Assembly: GCA_964547415.1 (NCBI GenBank)
Contig: CAZJNX010000089.1
Coordinates: 1-18,481 of the forward strand
Source of the DNA: CAZJNX01 sp964547415
Lineage (GTDB): Bacteria > Pseudomonadota > Alphaproteobacteria > Rhizobiales > Amorphaceae
DNA length: 18,481 nucleotides
Reading direction: 5' to 3'
The notes under the pieces are model-generated. The model was given only the letters and a program-made list of their open reading frames with translations, was not told where the DNA came from and made no database searches. Below are positions 6,787-14,622 of the stretch, piece by piece; position 1 is the stretch's first letter, and each line of letters opens with the position of its first letter. The position numbers and the translations under genes are program-made.

Positions 6787-7065
6787 TCAGCGCATCCCGG
6801 CCATGCCCTTCGCCGAGGCCACGCGCTCAATGCAGCGCTCCGCGTCGCCCTGTTCGGCCGCCTCGCTCGCCTGGGCCAGGATGTTGCGGATCTCGTCCGT
6901 CCGGCCCTCGGGCTCGGTCTCGAAGCGGGGGTTGCTCTCGAGCTCGTTCTCGACGGCCGTGATCTCCGCCTCGCACGCCTCGACCGTCGCCGCCGAGGCC
7001 GGCCCGCCGTGGGGCAGGAGGAACAGGCCGGCGAGAAGAAGGGCGTGGGCAAGCCTCGTCGTCAT
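6787..7065 (-). CDS. Small secreted two-cysteine protein of unknown function
   Basis: I do not recognise this 92-residue protein. The start chosen is the ATG at 7063-7065, preceded by GGAGAC 7 bases upstream. Residues 4-20 (RLAHALLLAGLFLLPHG) are a signal-peptide core, followed by an ASA|AT cleavage site near residue 25. The mature part of about 67 residues is acidic and probably two helices: CEAEITAVENELES, a loop rich in Glu and Pro, then TDEIRNILAQASEAAEQGDAERCIERVASA. Its only cysteines, 31 and 78, would tie the two helices together by a disulfide, as in a periplasmic helical hairpin. It lies downstream of glnE in the same orientation, with an 87-base gap, so it could be read from the same transcript or stand alone. 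Confidence 0.65.
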   Translation of the reverse strand: MTTRLAHALLLAGLFLLPHGGPASAATVEACEAEITAVENELESNPRFETEPEGRTDEIRNILAQASEAAEQGDAERCIERVASAKGMAGMR

Positions 7066-7152
7066 GGGTCGTCTCCGGTCTCGGTCCCGTGGCAGGTGAC
7101 GCCGCCGCACCCGGGACGACGGCGCGGGCGGCAGGCGAACCGAAGCACGCCG

Positions 7153-10122
7153 TCAGCCGAGCGTCTTCTCGAATGTCTGGGCGACGGCCGCCTCGGCTTC
7201 CTTCAGCGTCGCCTCCAGGTAGGCGAAGTCCGGCGCGTCGCCCGCCCTCAGGAGGAGGCGCACGAGGCCGGGCTGGGCGGAGGCCGCCTCGAACTCCCCG
7301 TCGAGGGCGACGCGCAGGACCTGGGAGAGGGGCTGGTAGAGGGCGAGGGCCCTCGACAGGGTCTCGGCCTTCGCCGCGTCGTAGAAGCCGACGTCCGCAG
7401 CGCGGGCGAGCTGGTCGGCGGTCGAGATGGCGAGGGCCTCCGGGTGGTCGGCGGCGACGGCGAGCTGGGCGTACTGGGCGAGGAACTCCACGTCGATGAG
7501 GCCGCCCGGCACCGTCTTGAGGCGCCAGTGGTCCCTCGCCCCCTTCTCCTTCTGGATCCGGGCGCGCATCTCGCCGATGTCCTTCGCGAGCGCCTCCCGG
7601 TCCCGCGGGCGCGACAGCGCCTCGGTGATGACGGCACGCAGCCGCCCGGTGATGCCCTCTTCGCCCGCGATGATGCGCGCGCGGGTGAGCGCCATGTGCT
7701 CCCAGGTCCAGGCGCTTTCCGTCTGGTAGCGCGCGAAGGAGGACAGGCTCGTCGCGAGCGGGCCCGCATTGCCCGACGGGCGCAGGCGAAAGTCCACCTC
7801 GTAGAGCGTGCCCTCGGCCGTCGCGGCGGACAGGGCCGCCACGAGCCGCTGGGTGAGGCGCACGAAGTACTGGCTCGGGGCGAGCGGGCGCTCCCCGTCG
7901 GACTGGGTGGCGTCCGGGTCGTGGTCGTAGACGAGGATGAGGTCGAGGTCGGAGGAGGCCGTCATCTCCCGCCCGCCGAGCTTGCCGAGGGCGAGGAGCG
8001 CCACCTCCCCGCCCGGCACGTGCCCGTGGCGCTTGGCGAATTCCGCCCGCGCGGCCTCGAGGGCGGCGGTCACCAGCGTGTCGGCGAGGTCCGCGAACGC
8101 TTCGCCCGTGTCCTTCGCCGCGAGCGAGCCGGTGAGCACCTTCACCGAGATGAGGAAGCGCTGCTCCTGGCCGAACACGCGCAGGCGGTCGAGCACCATC
8201 TCGTAGGCGTCCGCGTCCGCGAGCGCCTCGGCGAGCGCCGCCCGCACGTCCTCCTCGCTCGGGTTGCGGCCGTAGAAGGCCGGGTCGATGAGGACGTCGA
8301 GGAGGCGCGGGCGACGGGTGAGGACGCGGGCGAGCCGCGGCGCGACGCCCATGACGAGGGCGAACAGGCGCAGAAGGTCCGGGTTGTTGCGCAGGAGCGT
8401 GAAGAAGCGGATGCCCGCGGGCAGCTGGGACACGAAGAGGTCGAAGGCGGCGAACGCCTCGTCCGCCGACACGTCGGCGAGGCTCGAAATGTCCGTCAGG
8501 ATCTCCGGCAGGATGACGGAGACGAGCCTGCGCGCCCTTTCCGTCCGCGTCGCCGGGTACTCGCCGCGAAGCCAGCGGCGCACGGCCGCCACCACCGCCT
8601 CGGGCCGCTCGTAGCCCGCCGCCCGCAGCATCTGCGCCGCCCTCTCGCCGTCGTCGTCGCCCCGGGCGGCGGCGATCACGGGCGAGGGGTCGAAATCGCT
8701 GTCGGTGACGTGGGAGAACAGCGCCCGGTAGTGGTCGAAGACGGTGGTCAGCACGTCCCGCAGCATGGCGTGGAAGCGGCCCGGCTCCTCCTCGCCCATC
8801 AGGCGGGCGATGCGGGCGATTCCCGCCTCGTCCGCGGGCATGCGGTGGGTCTGGTCGTCGGCGACCATCTGCAGGCGGTGCTCGACCGTTCTCAGGAAGC
8901 GATAGGCGGCGTCGAGGTCGCGGACGGTGCGCTCCTCGAGCCAGCCGTTGGCGCCGAGGGCGGCGAGCATGGGCAGCGTCTCGCGCCCGCGGAAGACGGC
9001 GGAGCGGCCGCCGGCGATGAGCTGCCGCGTCTGGACGATGAACTCGATCTCGCGGATGCCGCCGCGGCCCACCTTCACGTCGTGGCCGGGCACGGTGATC
9101 GCCCCCTGCCCGCGCACGGTGAGCATCTTCTCGCGGATCTCGTCGACGTCCTCCACGGCGGCGAAGTCGGCCTGGCGGCGCCAGACGAACGGGCGGATCG
9201 CGCGCAGGAACAGCCGCGCCGCGGCCTCGTCGCCCGCCACCGGCCGCGCCTTGATGAAGGCCGAGCGCTCCCAGGAGGCGCCGCGGGTGGCGTAGTACTG
9301 CACGGCGCTGTCGACGGCGACGGCCGGCGGGTTGGCGCCGGGGTCGGGGCGCAGGCGCAGGTCGGTGCGGAAGACGTAGCCCTCCGGCGTCCTCTCCTGG
9401 AGGATCGTCACGAGGTCACGGGCAAGGCGCACGAAATGGCGGTTCGCCTCCAGCGCGTCCACCGCCGCGCCGCGCCGCCGGTCGTAGAAGACGACGAGGT
9501 CGATGTCGCTGGAATAGTTGAGCTCCCGCCCGCCGAGCTTGCCCATGCCGAGGACGACGAGGCCGCTCGCCACGCCCGGCCGCGCCGGGTCCTCGAGGCG
9601 GAAGCGGCCCTTGTCGGCCCCCTCCCGGAGGAGGTGGTCGACGGCCGCGGCCACCGCCGCGTCCGCGAAGTCGGAAAGGGCCCCCGTCACCTCCTCGAGC
9701 GACGAGACGCCCCAAAGGTCCGCGAGGCCGACGGTCAGCGCGACCGCCTGCTTCTGACGCCTGAGCGCGGCCATCACCGCCGCCCGGTCGCCCCGGGCGG
9801 CGCGGGTCGCCTCGATCGCCCGCGCCACCGTCTCCTCCGGGGGCGCGGCCAGTATCGCCGAAAGGCGCGCCGGATCGGCCGCGGCGAGCGAGAGCAGGTA
9901 CGGGCTGTTGGACAGCACCGCGAGGAGCGCCGCGCGCGCCCCACCCTCCCCGCCGAGGAGGCGGGCGAGCGCCCCGTCGGCGGCCTCGGCCTCGGCGAGG
10001 CGGTGGCGGGCGACCTCGATCCCCTCGGGGTCCGCGGGGACGGCGCGGGCGATCCGGCGCACGAGGGCGTCCTCGGCAACGGCGGGGGCGCTTTCGGCGC
10101 GGGCGGGGGCGGACCGGTCCAT
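7153..10122 (-). CDS. glnE: Bifunctional glutamine-synthetase adenylyltransferase/adenylyl-removing enzyme
   Basis: A full-length 989-residue GlnE. It attaches AMP to glutamine synthetase when nitrogen is plentiful and removes it when nitrogen is scarce, under control of PII protein and glutamine. Both duplicated nucleotidyltransferase domains are visible: the N-terminal deadenylylating domain with GMGKLGGRELNYSSDIDLV (192-210), RTDLRLRPDPG, and GRGGIREIEF (352-361), and the C-terminal adenylylating domain with ALGKLGGREMTASSDLDLIL (711-730), EVDFRLRPSGNAG and GGLIDVEFLAQY. The paired Asp residues of each active site are intact, so both activities should be present. The ATG start has GAGAAGGG close upstream. 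It follows the gamma-glutamylcyclotransferase-like gene by 47 bases and is probably in the same operon. Confidence 0.97.
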   Translation of the reverse strand: MDRSAPARAESAPAVAEDALVRRIARAVPADPEGIEVARHRLAEAEAADGALARLLGGEGGARAALLAVLSNSPYLLSLAAADPARLSAILAAPPEETVARAIEATRAARGDRAAVMAALRRQKQAVALTVGLADLWGVSSLEEVTGALSDFADAAVAAAVDHLLREGADKGRFRLEDPARPGVASGLVVLGMGKLGGRELNYSSDIDLVVFYDRRRGAAVDALEANRHFVRLARDLVTILQERTPEGYVFRTDLRLRPDPGANPPAVAVDSAVQYYATRGASWERSAFIKARPVAGDEAAARLFLRAIRPFVWRRQADFAAVEDVDEIREKMLTVRGQGAITVPGHDVKVGRGGIREIEFIVQTRQLIAGGRSAVFRGRETLPMLAALGANGWLEERTVRDLDAAYRFLRTVEHRLQMVADDQTHRMPADEAGIARIARLMGEEEPGRFHAMLRDVLTTVFDHYRALFSHVTDSDFDPSPVIAAARGDDDGERAAQMLRAAGYERPEAVVAAVRRWLRGEYPATRTERARRLVSVILPEILTDISSLADVSADEAFAAFDLFVSQLPAGIRFFTLLRNNPDLLRLFALVMGVAPRLARVLTRRPRLLDVLIDPAFYGRNPSEEDVRAALAEALADADAYEMVLDRLRVFGQEQRFLISVKVLTGSLAAKDTGEAFADLADTLVTAALEAARAEFAKRHGHVPGGEVALLALGKLGGREMTASSDLDLILVYDHDPDATQSDGERPLAPSQYFVRLTQRLVAALSAATAEGTLYEVDFRLRPSGNAGPLATSLSSFARYQTESAWTWEHMALTRARIIAGEEGITGRLRAVITEALSRPRDREALAKDIGEMRARIQKEKGARDHWRLKTVPGGLIDVEFLAQYAQLAVAADHPEALAISTADQLARAADVGFYDAAKAETLSRALALYQPLSQVLRVALDGEFEAASAQPGLVRLLLRAGDAPDFAYLEATLKEAEAAVAQTFEKTLG

Positions 10123-10169
10123 GGCCCTTCTCTACCGGCTGTCGCGGGGCCGGGGAAGCGCCGCCCGCC

Positions 10170-10628
10170 CTACCAGAAGTCGTACGGGGACGGGACGAAG
10201 CCGGCCCGGGCCTGCCAGGCCTCGATCTCGGCGAGGTAGTCCTCCGGCAGGCCGATGGCGCGGGCGGCCGGCAGCACGCGCCCGTCGAGGTAGCCCGGCC
10301 GCGGCCGCCCCGGCCGGTTGTTGGCGGTGAGGTAGACGAGGGCGCGCCGCCTCTCCTCGCCGTGGACCACCTCGATCCGCCGCTTCACGTAAAGGCCGAG
10401 GTCCACGTCCTCGTAGTCGTCGAGCCGTACCTCGTCGACCGGCGAGATCCCCCACAGGAGGCCGTGGACGGTGCGGCCGGGCGCGCGCACGATGGAGGCG
10501 AAGCCGTGCTCGGTGATGCGGAAGGCCCAGCCGTCCGCCCGGGCCGGGCCGATGGGCTCGGCCCGCGGGCACAGGCGGCGGACCGAGGGAACGTGCATGT
10601 TGGCCCCGAAGGCGAACATCGGCCGCAA
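10170..10628 (-). CDS. Gamma-glutamylcyclotransferase-like protein
   Basis: A 152-residue protein with the gamma-glutamylcyclotransferase (AIG2-like) fold, which releases 5-oxoproline from gamma-glutamyl amines or peptides. The signatures are the opening FAFGANM (residues 5-11), which matches the usual FxYGSNM substrate loop, then GLLWGIS (57-62), and DYEDVDLGLYVKR, where Glu73 fits the catalytic Glu. A TTG at 10626-10628 has GGAGGG at good spacing; an ATG three codons later (10617-10619) is the alternative but sits further from that site. It starts 13 bases after the aminotransferase stop and precedes glnE by 47 bases. Homologues act on very different gamma-glutamyl compounds, so the substrate is unknown; the neighbours suggest a gamma-glutamyl amine or amino acid. 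Confidence 0.8.
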   Translation of the reverse strand: MRPMFAFGANMHVPSVRRLCPRAEPIGPARADGWAFRITEHGFASIVRAPGRTVHGLLWGISPVDEVRLDDYEDVDLGLYVKRRIEVVHGEERRRALVYLTANNRPGRPRPGYLDGRVLPAARAIGLPEDYLAEIEAWQARAGFVPSPYDFW

Positions 10629-10641
10629 GAGAGCCCTCCCC

Positions 10642-11991
10642 TCAGGCGGTGGCGCGCACGAGGCGGCCGATCTTGTCGAAGATCTCGCCGATCTCGTCCT
10701 CCGACACCACGAGGGGCGGCGTGACGGCCACCGTGTCGCCGGTGATGCGCAGCATGATCCCCTCCTCGTGGAAGCCGCGCTCCATGATCTCGTAGGCGCG
10801 CTTGCCCGGCGCCCCCTCCCGCGGCTTCACGTCGACGCCCGCGGCGAGGCCGAGGCAACGCACGTCGAGGACGTCGTCGAGGTCCCTCAAGGACAGGGCC
10901 GCGTCCGCCCAGGCGCCCTCGAGGGCGCCGGCCCGCTCGAACAGGCCCTCGTCCCGGTAGAGGTCGAGGGTGGCAAGGCCCGCGGCGACGGCGAGGGGGT
11001 GGGCCGAGTAGGTGTAGCCGTGGAAGAGCTCGATGACGTGGTCGGGCCCCGCCATGAACGCGTCGTGGACGTGGTCGCGGGCGATCACCCCGCCCATGGG
11101 CACCGTCCCGGACGTCACGCCCTTGGCGAAGGTCACGAGGTCCGGCGTCACCCCGTAGCGCTCGGCGGCGAACGGGAAGCCGAGGCGGCCGAAGCCGGTG
11201 ATGACCTCGTCGAAGATGAGGAAGATGCCGTGCGCCTCGGTGATCTCGCGCAGGCGCTTCAAGTATCCCTTGGGTGGCGGCAGCACGCCGGTGGAGCCCG
11301 CCATCGGCTCCACGATCACCGCGGCGATGGTGTCGGCCCCGTGGAGGGCGACGAGGCGTTCCAGCTCGTCGGCGAGGTGGGCGCCCCACTCGGGCTCGCC
11401 GCGGGAGAAGGCCTGGTGCTCGCGCGCGTAGGTTGCCGGCAGATGGTCGACGCCCGCGAGCAGCGCGCCGAAGTGGCGGCGGTTGGCGAGGATCCCGCCC
11501 ACCGAGATGCCGCCGAAGCCGACCCCGTGGTAGCCCCGCTCGCGGCCGATGAGGCGGGTGCGGCTCCCCTCCCCCCGGACGCGGTGGTAGGCGAGCGCGA
11601 TCTTGAGGGCGGTGTCCACCGCCTCCGAGCCGGAGTTGGCGAAGAAGACGTGGTCGAGGCCGGCGGGCGCGAGGGCCGCGATGCGCCCGGCCATCTCGAA
11701 GGCCGTCGGGTGGCCGAACTGGAAGCTCGGCGCGTAGTCGAGCTCGGCCGCGGCATTCTGGATCGCCGCCACGATCGGCTCGCGCGTGTGGCCCGCGTTG
11801 CAGCACCAAAGGCCCGCGGTGGCGTCGAGGATCGGCCGGCCTTCCGGGGTGTAGTAGTGCATGTCCTTCGCCCGGGCGACCATCCGCGGCCGCTCCCGGA
11901 AGGCGCGGTTCGCCGTGAAGGGCATCCAGAAGGCGTCGAGGTTGTTGGCGATCCGCTCGCCCGAGAGCGGCGTCTTCGGCGGCTGGTTCAT
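10642..11991 (-). CDS. Omega-amino acid:pyruvate aminotransferase (class III, PLP-dependent)
   Basis: A 449-residue class III aminotransferase, closest to beta-alanine (omega-amino acid):pyruvate transaminase. It moves the amino group of beta-alanine or similar omega-amines to pyruvate, giving alanine and a semialdehyde. Visible features are DAFWMPFTANRAF near the N terminus, the AGLWCCNAGH active-site segment (59-68), FFANSGSEA (116-124, phosphate binding), YHG (154-156), IVEPMAGSTG, FDEVITGFGR with Asp261, and FAKGVTSGTVPMG with the PLP lysine at 290. The late Arg in MLRITGD binds the carboxylate. The start is the ATG at 11989-11991 with GGAGA 7 bases upstream. It heads the probable operon with the gamma-glutamylcyclotransferase-like gene and glnE. 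Diamine or taurine use cannot be excluded. Confidence 0.93.
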   Translation of the reverse strand: MNQPPKTPLSGERIANNLDAFWMPFTANRAFRERPRMVARAKDMHYYTPEGRPILDATAGLWCCNAGHTREPIVAAIQNAAAELDYAPSFQFGHPTAFEMAGRIAALAPAGLDHVFFANSGSEAVDTALKIALAYHRVRGEGSRTRLIGRERGYHGVGFGGISVGGILANRRHFGALLAGVDHLPATYAREHQAFSRGEPEWGAHLADELERLVALHGADTIAAVIVEPMAGSTGVLPPPKGYLKRLREITEAHGIFLIFDEVITGFGRLGFPFAAERYGVTPDLVTFAKGVTSGTVPMGGVIARDHVHDAFMAGPDHVIELFHGYTYSAHPLAVAAGLATLDLYRDEGLFERAGALEGAWADAALSLRDLDDVLDVRCLGLAAGVDVKPREGAPGKRAYEIMERGFHEEGIMLRITGDTVAVTPPLVVSEDEIGEIFDKIGRLVRATA

Positions 11992-12058
11992 GGGATGTCT
12001 CCGTCGCGTCCGTCCGAAGGACCCTAGACCCTTCCCGCCCCGACTCAAAACGCATCGA

Positions 12059-12091
12059 GGCCGCGCCGGCGAGGGACGCGCCGGCGCGGCC
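12059..12091 (-). terminator. Strong terminator behind the shorter RTX gene
   Basis: A perfect 13-base inverted repeat (GGCCGCGCCGGCG at 12059-12071, its complement at 12079-12091) has a 7-base loop. On the minus strand it is followed by TCGATGCGTTTTG. It lies 35 bases past the RTX stop and separates that gene from the aminotransferase operon. Confidence 0.75.
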
Positions 12092-12126
12092 GGTGGCGCC
12101 TGCCCCGGCGCGGCGCCCTGGAGCAG

Positions 12127-12999
12127 CTAGAACAGGAAGTCGTCCGCGGCCACGTCCGCCGCGGCCACCCCGAGGAGGGTCACCGTGAGGCCCCGCGCCG
12201 AGACGACGGCGTTGCCGAGGTCGTCCTCGGACACGGCGAGATCCTCGATGGAGCTGGTGCCGCGCACGAGGAGGCGGTCGAGGCCGTCCTCGAAGTCGGT
12301 CACCGTGTCCGTGCCGCCCCGGCGGCCGAAGGCGAAGACGTCCGCGTCGGCCCCGCCGGTCAGGACGTCGTCGCCCCGGCCGCCCGCGACGATGTCCTCG
12401 CCAGCCTCGCCGTCGAGGACGTCGCCACCGGAGCCGCCGAACAGGCGGTCGTCCCCTTCCCCGGCGGTCAGGACGTCCGCGCCGCGGCCGCCGAGGAGCG
12501 TGTCCGCTCCCGCGCCCGTGAGGAGCACGTCGTCGCCCGCACGGCCGACGAAGCGGTCGTCGAACACGCTGCCGCCGTAGACGTCGTCGCCGGACGAGCC
12601 CAAGAGGTCGATGGGCTTGGCCTGCACCACCGCCTGGTCCACCGCGATCAGCTTGTCGATGACGGTCGCCTCGGGGTCGGCGAAGACGTCCGCGATGGGC
12701 TGCCAGCCGGCCGAGTCGAGCCCGAGCCCGGTCCAGACCTCGCGCACGGAGGCGCCGTCGAGGTCCGTGACGGCGAGGCTCTCGAAGACGGTGTCGCCGG
12801 TCGGCACGCCGTCGGCGTCGAGGTCGCCCCGGCCGAGGACGGTCACCCGCGTGTCGGCCTCGGTGAAGGCGACGTCGACCCGCACCAGCCCGTCGAACGG
12901 CTCGCTCGCCGAGACATCGATGGGCGAGGCGAAGGTGACGTTGAGATCGAAGATGTCGGTGGGTTCGAGAAGCGCGATCTTCAGCCTGTCGTCGAACAT
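12127..12999 (-). CDS. RTX-repeat protein, shorter paralogue (probably type I secreted)
   Basis: A 290-residue acidic protein. Residues 1-130 form a beta-rich N-terminal domain that I cannot assign, containing VLGRGDLDADGVPTGDTVFE. Residues 134-223 are ten nonapeptides close to GGxGxDxLx (for example GGRGADVLT and GGRGDDVLT), which bind calcium and fold as a beta-roll outside the cell. The tail (DTVTDFEDGLDRLLV...) ends DDFLF, four to five residues resembling type I secretion signals, and there is no N-terminal signal peptide. The start is the ATG at 12997-12999, with GGGAG 7 bases upstream. It has a paralogue at 14623-15771 with the same N-terminal pattern and ending. No type I transporter genes are in the window. 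Its biological role, such as adhesin, matrix protein or effector, cannot be read from the repeats. Confidence 0.85.
   Translation of the reverse strand: MFDDRLKIALLEPTDIFDLNVTFASPIDVSASEPFDGLVRVDVAFTEADTRVTVLGRGDLDADGVPTGDTVFESLAVTDLDGASVREVWTGLGLDSAGWQPIADVFADPEATVIDKLIAVDQAVVQAKPIDLLGSSGDDVYGGSVFDDRFVGRAGDDVLLTGAGADTLLGGRGADVLTAGEGDDRLFGGSGGDVLDGEAGEDIVAGGRGDDVLTGGADADVFAFGRRGGTDTVTDFEDGLDRLLVRGTSSIEDLAVSEDDLGNAVVSARGLTVTLLGVAAADVAADDFLF
12331..12600 (-). repeat. RTX nonapeptide array, 10 units
   Basis: Ten 27-base coding units encode residues 134-223 of the shorter RTX protein in unbroken register. The consensus is G-G-x-G-x-D-x-L-x; the two outer units are the most divergent. Confidence 0.85.
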
Positions 13000-13018
13000 G
13001 TCGTCTCCCGTTGCATCC

Positions 13019-13039
13019 GCGGGAGGCATCGCCTCCCGC
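13019..13039 (-). promoter_or_regulatory. Hairpin directly upstream of the shorter RTX gene's ribosome binding site
   Basis: A perfect 9-base inverted repeat with a 3-base loop (GCGGGAGGC-ATC-GCCTCCCGC) ends 20 bases before the RTX ATG and about 8 bases before its GGGAG site. One arm itself contains GGGAGG, so the structure could hide or imitate a ribosome binding site. It could also be the end of an upstream transcript from the MFS gene. Confidence 0.45.
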
Positions 13040-13155
13040 CACGACGGCAGGTGGCGCGAGCGGCTCGCCGTGCGGCCGCGCGACCGTGTCTCGGCCCTGC
13101 CCGACGCGTCCTGTAGTTGCAGGTCTTGACGGCCGTGTGACGGACGGGTGCGGCG

Positions 13156-14436
13156 TCAGGCGCGCTCGGGCGCGGGGGCGAACAGCCGTCCGCCCTCGGT
13201 GAGGAAGACGGCGAGGAGGGTGCCGATGGTGAACAGGAGGAAGCCGGCCGCCACCGACAGGAAGGTGCCGTCGTAGAGCTGGCCCACCAGGCTGCCGAGG
13301 AGCGCCCCCACCCCGCTCATGTAGAAGCCGATGACGGACGAGCCCGTGCCGGCCACGCGGCCGAGCGGCTCCATGGCGATGGCGTTGAAGTTGGGCAGGG
13401 AGAGGCCGATGGTGAAGAACAGGAACGCCTTGTAGAGGAGCGCGGGCCACAGCCCCACCTCGATCCCTGCCGCCATGACCGCGACGACGATGGCGGAGGC
13501 GGCGAAGGCGGCCAGCATGGCGACGTGGGACAGGCGGCGCATGCCGAGCCGTTCCACGAGGTTGGCGTTGAGGAAGGCCGCGCCCGCCTGGCAGCCCGCC
13601 ACGAGGGCGAAGAAGGCGGGGAGCGTCTCGGTGACGCCGAATTCGTCGGCGAAGAGCTGCTGGGCCGTCGCGATGTAGGCCATGATGCAGGCGAACACGA
13701 AGCCGATGGCGATGGTGTAGCCCACCGTCTGCCGGTTCGACAGGATGACGCGCACGGCGGCCCCGAGGGTGGTGCGGCCCTCCCGCGCCCGCCGCTCGGC
13801 GGTGTTGGTCTCCGGCAGGCGCAGGGCGACCCAGGTGGCGAGCGCCATGCCGACGATGGCGAGGAAGACGAAGATCGCCCGCCAGGGCGCGGCCAGCATG
13901 ATGAGGCTGCCGATCGCGGGCGCCACCACCGGCACCATGATGAACAGCGTCATGACGAAGGACATGACGCGGGCCATCCGCCGTCCGCTGAAGCGGTCGC
14001 GCACCACCGCCATGGCGACGACGCGGGGCGCGGCCCCGCCGAGGCCCTGGACCACGCGCGCGGCGAGGAGGAGGGCGAAGCTGTCGGCGACGGCGGCGGC
14101 GAGGGAGGCGACGACGTAGAGGGCAAGGCCCGCGATCAGGACGGGCCGCCGGCCGATCCGGTCCGACACCGGCCCCGCGACCAGGTGGCCGAGGGCGTAG
14201 GACACGAGGTAGGCCGTCAGCACGAACTGCCGGTCGTTCGCGTCCTCGAGGGCGTACGCGGAAGCGATGTCCGGCAGGGCCACCAGCATGATGTCGATGG
14301 ACAGGGCCGTGACCGCCATCGACAGGCTGACGATGGCCACGAACTCGACGAAGGACAGGCCGAAGCGGTCCTCGCCCGTCCGTGCCGCCGCCGCCGCGCC
14401 GCCGGGGGCCGCGCCCCGGTCCATCTCGGTTGCCAT
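13156..14436 (-). CDS. MFS multidrug efflux transporter, Bcr/CflA type
   Basis: A 426-residue inner-membrane proton antiporter with about 12 hydrophobic segments. It shows the Bcr/CflA features TALSIDIMLVALPDI in the first segment (Asp48) and motif A GPVSDRIGRRPVL (88-100) between segments 2 and 3. VVQGLGGAAPRVVAMAVVRD corresponds to the segment 4 region, and VVAPAIGSLIM is a motif-C-like stretch. The start is the ATG at 14434-14436 with GGGAGAGGG upstream; a longer in-frame version would add an arginine- and proline-rich leader and is unlikely. The family exports drugs, dipeptides or other small molecules; the substrate cannot be told from sequence. It sits between the two RTX genes, all on the minus strand, but MFS carriers do not secrete RTX proteins, so a shared function is not implied. 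Confidence 0.9.
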   Translation of the reverse strand: MATEMDRGAAPGGAAAAARTGEDRFGLSFVEFVAIVSLSMAVTALSIDIMLVALPDIASAYALEDANDRQFVLTAYLVSYALGHLVAGPVSDRIGRRPVLIAGLALYVVASLAAAVADSFALLLAARVVQGLGGAAPRVVAMAVVRDRFSGRRMARVMSFVMTLFIMVPVVAPAIGSLIMLAAPWRAIFVFLAIVGMALATWVALRLPETNTAERRAREGRTTLGAAVRVILSNRQTVGYTIAIGFVFACIMAYIATAQQLFADEFGVTETLPAFFALVAGCQAGAAFLNANLVERLGMRRLSHVAMLAAFAASAIVVAVMAAGIEVGLWPALLYKAFLFFTIGLSLPNFNAIAMEPLGRVAGTGSSVIGFYMSGVGALLGSLVGQLYDGTFLSVAAGFLLFTIGTLLAVFLTEGGRLFAPAPERA

Positions 14437-14578
14437 GCCCTCTCCCGCCGCCGGCCCCGCACGCGTCCCGGCGGGGCGAACTGGAAAGCCCGCCGCGCCG
14501 GAGGCGGGCGGGCAAGCGTATGAACCTAGCGGGCGGCGCCGTCGGCACCACCGGAAGGCGGGCATGGCGGGCATGCCG

Positions 14579-14597
14579 GGCCGCGCGGAACGCGGCC
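14579..14597 (-). terminator. Possible terminator behind the longer RTX gene
   Basis: A perfect 7-base inverted repeat with a 5-base loop (GGCCGCG-CGGAA-CGCGGCC) lies 25-44 bases past the stop of the longer RTX gene. No T-run follows, so it is only a candidate. Confidence 0.35.
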
Positions 14598-14622
14598 GCG
14601 GCGAGCCGTGGCCCGGGGCGCC

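Noticed and set aside
7009..10239. A 1076-codon open frame on the plus strand
   Set aside because: It lies antisense to glnE, whose domains and motifs are intact; its composition is typical of the reverse complement of a GC-rich gene.
10385..14551. A 1388-codon open frame on the minus strand
   Set aside because: It crosses the real aminotransferase, RTX and MFS genes in another frame and translates to arginine/proline/glycine-rich text with no domain. It is an effect of high GC content.
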